Shown here: one piece after another, positions 6,111 through 9,195 of the stretch
How the letters are laid out: every line of letters starts with the position of its first letter
Position numbering within the stretch: position 1 is the stretch's first letter
Source: JAVVUQ01 sp036653075
GTDB lineage: Bacteria; Bacillota; Clostridia; Christensenellales; CAG-314
NCBI GenBank assembly: GCA_036653075.1
Contig: JAVVUQ010000063.1
Span: forward strand, 1 to 9,195
Length of the DNA: 9,195 nt
Reading direction: 5' to 3'
The notes under the pieces: model-generated
Databases searched by the model: none
Told to the model about the DNA's origin: nothing
What the model saw: only the letters and a program-made list of their open reading frames with translations
Made by a program: the position numbers and the translations under genes

Positions 6111-6412
6111 ATATACACCTCAAACTACTTTATGTGTATGCTTAAAATGTACTAAATATTCTATTATATAATTATACAATTTAATTTATTAATAAATAAA
6201 ATAATTATACAAAATTGCAATATATAATTAAAGCAATATAAATAAATAAAATATATAATTAAAGCAATAAAACCAACTGAAATATATAATGAAAGTAATA
6301 TAAACAAATGAAATAAATAATTAAAGCAATAAAACCAACTGAAATATATAATTAAAGCAATAAAACAAATGAAATATATAATTAAAGCAATAAAACAAAT
6401 GAAATAATAATA
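6111..6412. other. 302-base intergenic region between deacetylase and peptidase genes
   Basis: Both flanking genes lie on the minus strand. About two thirds of the gap is the 31-bp array. The remainder next to the peptidase start (6122-6221) is AT-rich. It carries minus-strand TATAAT words (plus 6163-6168 and 6171-6176) that could serve as a -10, but I find no matching -35. No hairpin with a T-tract is seen after the deacetylase stop, so read-through into the peptidase gene is possible. Confidence 0.6.
6222..6410. repeat. About 31-bp tandem repeat, 6 copies
   Basis: The word ATATAATTAAAGCAAT or a close variant recurs with starts at 6222, 6253, 6284, 6315, 6346 and 6376, giving steps of 31, 31, 31, 31 and 30 bases. 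It is followed by AAAACCAACTGAA or AAAACAAATGAA. The copy at 6284 has GAAAGTAAT in place of TAAAGCAAT. It lies directly after the deacetylase stop codon on the minus strand. It is non-coding in all frames. Confidence 0.9.
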
Positions 6413-7570
6413 CTAATTGTTTCGTTGTTTTAAAATATTTCTAAAAAAAGTTTCTGATGAAGCGGAGCTATAACGGTTATAGCGACCAATTTGCATTAAG
6501 TTGCAACCGATATAGAGCATAGTTTGCTGTTCGTTGCAAGTTAAAGCAATCTTAAAGCCCATTTCTTTAATTACTGTATTGGAATAGGGGGAATATTTAC
6601 CGTACGGATAAGAAAAACATATAGGCAATTTAGAAGTAGCGTCAAACAGTTTTTTTTGAGTTTTGCTTAAATCGGACATAAGGATATTTCTATATTCGCT
6701 AAAAGATTCGGAAACTTTTTTATTTGCGCCTTGACGGCCTTTTTTACTGCTGTGTAAGTCATAGGTATGATTTGCAAATTCGATTAACCCGCTTTTTTCC
6801 ATTTCATAAATTTGCGTCCAATTTAAATTACTGTAATTCACACTTTGTTCCTGTCCTTTTTCATTATCGCAAAATTTTCCAACGATTGCAATAGTAGCTT
6901 TACATTTATACTTTTTTAAAATAGGCATCGCATATACAAAATTATTATAAAATCCATCATCAAAGGTTATCAAAATAGGTTTTATTGGAAATTTATCATT
7001 TCGCCCTTCGGTAAAAGCAACTATTTCACGCGCAAAAACAGATGTGTAATTATTATCCGCTAACCATTTTAAGTCACTTTCAAGCGTATTTGGATGTAAA
7101 ACATAATTATTCAATCCGCTTTTATTTATGCTGTGATACATAATAGATAAAAGAGAACGCTTTTCATTGGTATTAACTCTACTATTTGATTTGCTATAAA
7201 TAGCTGTATTAAATTTTTTGCAATTACTTAAATCATTAATGATAATTTCGTAGATATTGTTGCTTTTATTACTTTCATTAATATTATCGCTTTTATTACT
7301 TTCATTAGTATTGTTAATATCGTCGCTATAATTGATATCTTGATTTTTTTTAGATTCATTAGATTTATCAAGATTATCAAGAGGGTTAATAATAATTTCA
7401 TCCTTTAGTATAGTACTATTATGCGTATTTATGTCATTTATTGTATTATTACTATTAGAGTTTTTGTTTAAATAGGATGATTGTGAATATAAAAAGCCAT
7501 ATTCAATAATTAAAGCTATTATAGTTATTATAGCTGTGGATATTAAGATTGATAATAAATTTTTTTTCAT
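6413..7570 (-). CDS. Membrane-anchored polysaccharide deacetylase (CE4/NodB domain)
   Basis: CE4 enzymes remove N-acetyl groups from peptidoglycan or other polysaccharides outside the membrane. The 385-residue product has an uncleaved-looking signal anchor (about 5-27). A long Asn/Ser/Lys-rich linker follows (about 31-125) and includes a duplicated 9-residue unit, NESNKSDNI-NESNKSNNI (89-106). The NodB domain runs from about 140 to 385. Its motifs are TFDDG (202-206, catalytic base D204 and metal ligand D205), HTYDLH (268-273, metal-binding histidines H268 and H273) and SYPYG (320-324). The catalytic triad of metal ligands is therefore intact. No Shine-Dalgarno sequence precedes the ATG, and no alternative ATG, GTG or TTG start exists in frame upstream before a stop. 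The peptidase gene lies downstream on the same strand. The actual substrate is not shown. Confidence 0.92.
   Translation of the reverse strand: MKKNLLSILISTAIITIIALIIEYGFLYSQSSYLNKNSNSNNTINDINTHNSTILKDEIIINPLDNLDKSNESKKNQDINYSDDINNTNESNKSDNINESNKSNNIYEIIINDLSNCKKFNTAIYSKSNSRVNTNEKRSLLSIMYHSINKSGLNNYVLHPNTLESDLKWLADNNYTSVFAREIVAFTEGRNDKFPIKPILITFDDGFYNNFVYAMPILKKYKCKATIAIVGKFCDNEKGQEQSVNYSNLNWTQIYEMEKSGLIEFANHTYDLHSSKKGRQGANKKVSESFSEYRNILMSDLSKTQKKLFDATSKLPICFSYPYGKYSPYSNTVIKEMGFKIALTCNEQQTMLYIGCNLMQIGRYNRYSSASSETFFRNILKQRNN
7256..7307 (-). repeat. 27-bp in-frame tandem duplication in the deacetylase linker
   Basis: Two copies, 27 bases apart, share GCTTTTATTACTTTCATTA on the plus strand (units beginning at 7256 and 7283). 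They encode two successive 9-residue Asn/Ser/Lys units on the minus strand. The length is a multiple of three, so linker length can change without loss of frame. Confidence 0.85.
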
Positions 7571-7590
7571 AGCATTATTGTGAGCCGACG

Positions 7591-7619
7591 ATGATAAATT
7601 ATTCCATAAAAATTGAAAA
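7591..7619 (-). promoter_or_regulatory. Candidate promoter of the deacetylase gene
   Basis: On the minus strand TTTTCA (plus 7614-7619) and TATCAT (plus 7591-7596) are separated by 17 bases, with 4/6 and 5/6 matches to the sigma-70/SigA consensus. The predicted transcript starts only about 15 bases before the ATG and contains no Shine-Dalgarno sequence. Confidence 0.35.
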
Positions 7620-7683
7620 AATAAAAAATGACAGATAGATAATTTATGTTATTTAAAATATTTTTAATATTAAGTTAAAACAG

Positions 7684-7712
7684 TTGCTAAAAAACGTTAA
7701 ATATGGTAAAAT
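7684..7712 (+). promoter_or_regulatory. Promoter of the T-box-valS transcript
   Basis: TTGCTA (7684-7689) and TAAAAT (7707-7712) are separated by 17 bases. TGG immediately before the -10 gives an extended -10 (TGnTAAAAT). The predicted start is near 7719, some 40 bases before the base of T-box stem I, as expected for a T-box leader. Confidence 0.6.
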
Positions 7713-7754
7713 AAAAAAATTAAATGCGTTCGGCGTTATGCTGAGAACACAAAA

Positions 7755-8075
7755 GGAGTAAATGGTAATAGCTCACAGAGAGTCGCAGTTGCTGAAATGG
7801 CGATAGTGAAAATCCGTTGAAAGTCGTTTGTGAAGCAGTTTTGGTGATTACTATTTAAATATTTATGATTATCGATGTTGTTTGCATATAGCTATGGTTA
7901 AATTGACATAGGCTTAGGGTATGCAAATAGTAGATATTTGAGATATTGTTGATAGTATTAGTCAAAAACGTTTATACTACGTTAGTGTAAAAAGAGCGAG
8001 CTTTATGCTTGAAATACAGGTGGTACCACGGATTGTCGTAATTCGTCCTGAGTAGGACGGCTTGCGGCTTTTTTT
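7755..8075 (+). ncRNA. T-box riboswitch (tRNA-Val-sensing leader) of valS
   Basis: The leader binds uncharged tRNA and then lets transcription continue into valS. Stem I closes with AAATGGTAAT (7760-7769) pairing to ATTACTATTT (7847-7856). It contains the conserved AGAGAG (7777-7782) and an apical hairpin TCGC/GCGA (7783-7803). The specifier is probably GTC (7823-7825), a Val codon placed after TTGAAA. A stem II-like hairpin uses TTTGCATA (7881-7888) and TATGCAAA (7920-7927). Stem III pairs TTTATACT (7971-7978) with AGTGTAAA (7984-7991). The T-box sequence AGGTGGTACCACGG (8018-8031) has the bulge UGGU, which matches a tRNA with 3' ACCA, that is discriminator A. The antiterminator pairs AGG and ACG of this element with CGTCCT (8044-8049). 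The specifier register is inferred by comparison with known leaders. Confidence 0.93.
8035..8075 (+). terminator. T-box-controlled intrinsic terminator
   Basis: CGTCCT (8044-8049), loop GAGT and AGGACG (8054-8059) form the core. The outer arms GTCGTAA (8035-8041) and TTGCGGC (8062-8068) extend the stem, with a few G-U pairs and one mismatch. Seven T follow (8069-8075). The 5' arm CGTCCT is the same segment used by the antiterminator, so the two structures exclude each other. Confidence 0.93.
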
Positions 8076-8138
8076 ATGCAAAAAAATGAAAATAAGATTG
8101 CAACGTATATTAATAAATAATTTTAATGGAGTAAGTAT

Positions 8139-9195
8139 ATGGATAAAACATTTGAACCTAAAAATTTTGAAAAGCGTATTTATGAGTGGTGGGAAGATAG
8201 CGGATATTTTCATACGCAAATTGACAAGCAAAAAAAGCCTTATACAATAGTTATGCCGCCGCCTAACATAACAGGGCAATTGCATATGGGACACGCATTA
8301 AACAATGCATTACAAGATTGTTTGATACGATTTAAGAGAATGCAGGGATATTGCGCATTATGGATACCTGGCGAAGATCACGCTTCCATAGCGACTGAAG
8401 TGAAGATAGTTGACGAACTCAAAAAAAGTGGCGTTACAAAAACCGATATTGGTAGAGATAAATTTTTGTCGCTTGCTTGGGATTGGAAGGCAAAGTATGG
8501 TGGTAAAATTGCTGAACAGTTGCGTCGATTAGGAAGTAGCTGCGATTGGAAAAGAGAAGCCTTCACTATGGACGAAAATTTAAATAGAGCTGTAAGGCAC
8601 GTATTTGTCAAATTATATAATGAAGGATTGATATATAAAGGCGCAAGAATTACTAATATCTGTACCGAATGTGGTACGGCAATTAGCGATGCGGAAGTGG
8701 AGTTTGAAACAGAAATGTCGCATTTATGGCATTTCAAATATTACACTAAAGATGGGAATGAAAGTATACAATTTGCAACTACACGACCAGAAACGATGTT
8801 AGCAGATACAGCTATTGCCGTTAATCCAAATGATGAACGTTATCAATCAATGATTGGCAAAAAAGTAATTGTTCCATTTGTTGATAGAGAAATACCTATT
8901 GTTGCCGATGAATATGTTGAAAAAGATTTTGGATCGGGCGCAGTAAAGATTACGCCAGCTCACGATCCAAATGATTTTGAAGTTGGAATGAGGCATAATT
9001 TACCAATTATTAAAGTAATGTCTGATAAAGCTATTATAAACGAAATTGGCGGCGATTTGTTTTGCGGTTTAAATAGGAACGAGTGCCGAAAAAAAATAAT
9101 TGCTGAAATGGACAAATTGGGACAACTTGTAAAAATTGAAAATTATGAGCATAATGTTGGGCATTGTTATCGTTGTCATACGACTGTTGAACCAA
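8139..9195 (+). CDS. valS: Valyl-tRNA synthetase, N-terminal part (cut by window end)
   Basis: ValS charges tRNA-Val with valine and hydrolyses mischarged Thr-tRNA. The frame is open for 352 codons to the window edge, about 40 percent of a normal ValS. It begins MDKTFEPKNFEKRIYEWW. The class I HIGH signature is HMGH (49-52) within MPPPNITGQLHMGHA. The next conserved block reads GEDHASIATE (78-87). Zinc-like cysteines occur in ICTECG (174-179). The editing (CP1) domain has TTRPETMLADTA (214-225) and GSGAVKITPAHDPND (265-279), including the conserved D276. CYRC (343-346) follows. The KMSKS loop lies beyond the window. GGAG at 8128-8131 is 7 bases before the ATG. The Val-type T-box just upstream confirms the amino acid and gives the regulation. 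Confidence 0.97.
   Translation, partial: MDKTFEPKNFEKRIYEWWEDSGYFHTQIDKQKKPYTIVMPPPNITGQLHMGHALNNALQDCLIRFKRMQGYCALWIPGEDHASIATEVKIVDELKKSGVTKTDIGRDKFLSLAWDWKAKYGGKIAEQLRRLGSSCDWKREAFTMDENLNRAVRHVFVKLYNEGLIYKGARITNICTECGTAISDAEVEFETEMSHLWHFKYYTKDGNESIQFATTRPETMLADTAIAVNPNDERYQSMIGKKVIVPFVDREIPIVADEYVEKDFGSGAVKITPAHDPNDFEVGMRHNLPIIKVMSDKAIINEIGGDLFCGLNRNECRKKIIAEMDKLGQLVKIENYEHNVGHCYRCHTTVEP

Noticed and set aside
40..7570. A defence, toxin-antitoxin or mobile system
   Set aside because: All larger frames are assigned to housekeeping, regulatory or surface functions. No transposase, integrase, nuclease or toxin motif is visible, and no attachment site or terminal repeats bracket a gene.
7762..7806. 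15-codon leader peptide with a GGAG site (7755-7758)
   Set aside because: It lies entirely within T-box stem I, whose conserved AGAGAG and apical hairpin explain the sequence. The SD spacing is only 3 bases and there is no run of Val codons.
8076..8120. 14-residue reading frame between terminator and valS
   Set aside because: It has no ribosome binding site and starts in the terminator T-tract. A frame of this length is expected by chance.
7977..8294. Minus-strand 105-codon frame across the T-box and valS start
   Set aside because: It is antisense to the conserved T-box terminator and to valS coding sequence and has no start signals.
8378..8737. Minus-strand 119-codon frame within valS
   Set aside because: It is the shadow of the valS frame, which carries the conserved synthetase motifs.

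Overview
The window is strongly AT-rich. It reads as chromosomal DNA of a low-GC Gram-positive bacterium of the Clostridia/Bacillota type, probably uncultured. The reasons are the tRNA-sensing T-box leader on valS, the adjacent rsmD-coaD pair (ylbH-ylbI order in Bacillus), a lipobox-bearing surface peptidase, a membrane-anchored polysaccharide deacetylase and AAGGAG-type ribosome binding sites. Trp is encoded by TGG and genes end in TAA or TAG, so the standard code fits. A run of exactly 100 N (3737-3836) shows that this is a scaffolded draft, probably a metagenome bin. No phage, transposase, CRISPR, tRNA or rRNA gene is visible.

Layout. 40-441 (+) is a short DtxR/MntR-family metalloregulator. 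498-962 (-) is a small two-span membrane protein with a PH-like domain, convergent with it. 1269-1841 (+) is rsmD and 2029-2502 (+) is coaD. 2713-3708 (+) is a DAHP synthase of the AroG/F/H class. A 920-base non-coding stretch follows, holding the assembly gap, a 40-bp tandem repeat array, a 17-bp-stem hairpin and low-complexity AT DNA. 4629-6110 (-) is an M1-family zinc metallopeptidase lipoprotein. 6413-7570 (-) is a membrane-anchored CE4 deacetylase. Divergent from it, 7684-8138 holds a promoter, a T-box riboswitch and its terminator, and then valS (8139 to the window end, +), which is truncated by the window edge.

The genes are mostly housekeeping: 16S rRNA modification, CoA synthesis, entry to the shikimate pathway and Val-tRNA charging. 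The two minus-strand genes act at the cell surface. They do not form one obvious system.

The least ordinary property is between the genes. Four intergenic gaps carry tandem arrays with unrelated units (32, 25, 40 and about 31 bp), and one coding region carries a 27-bp in-frame repeat. The scaffold gap lies at the edge of one of these arrays, with an identical 55-bp sequence on both sides, so its 100-base length is almost certainly artificial. I find no convincing evidence of a new defence or mobile system. The arrays, the large hairpin and the hybrid metal-ligand set of the DtxR-type regulator are the points most worth checking.
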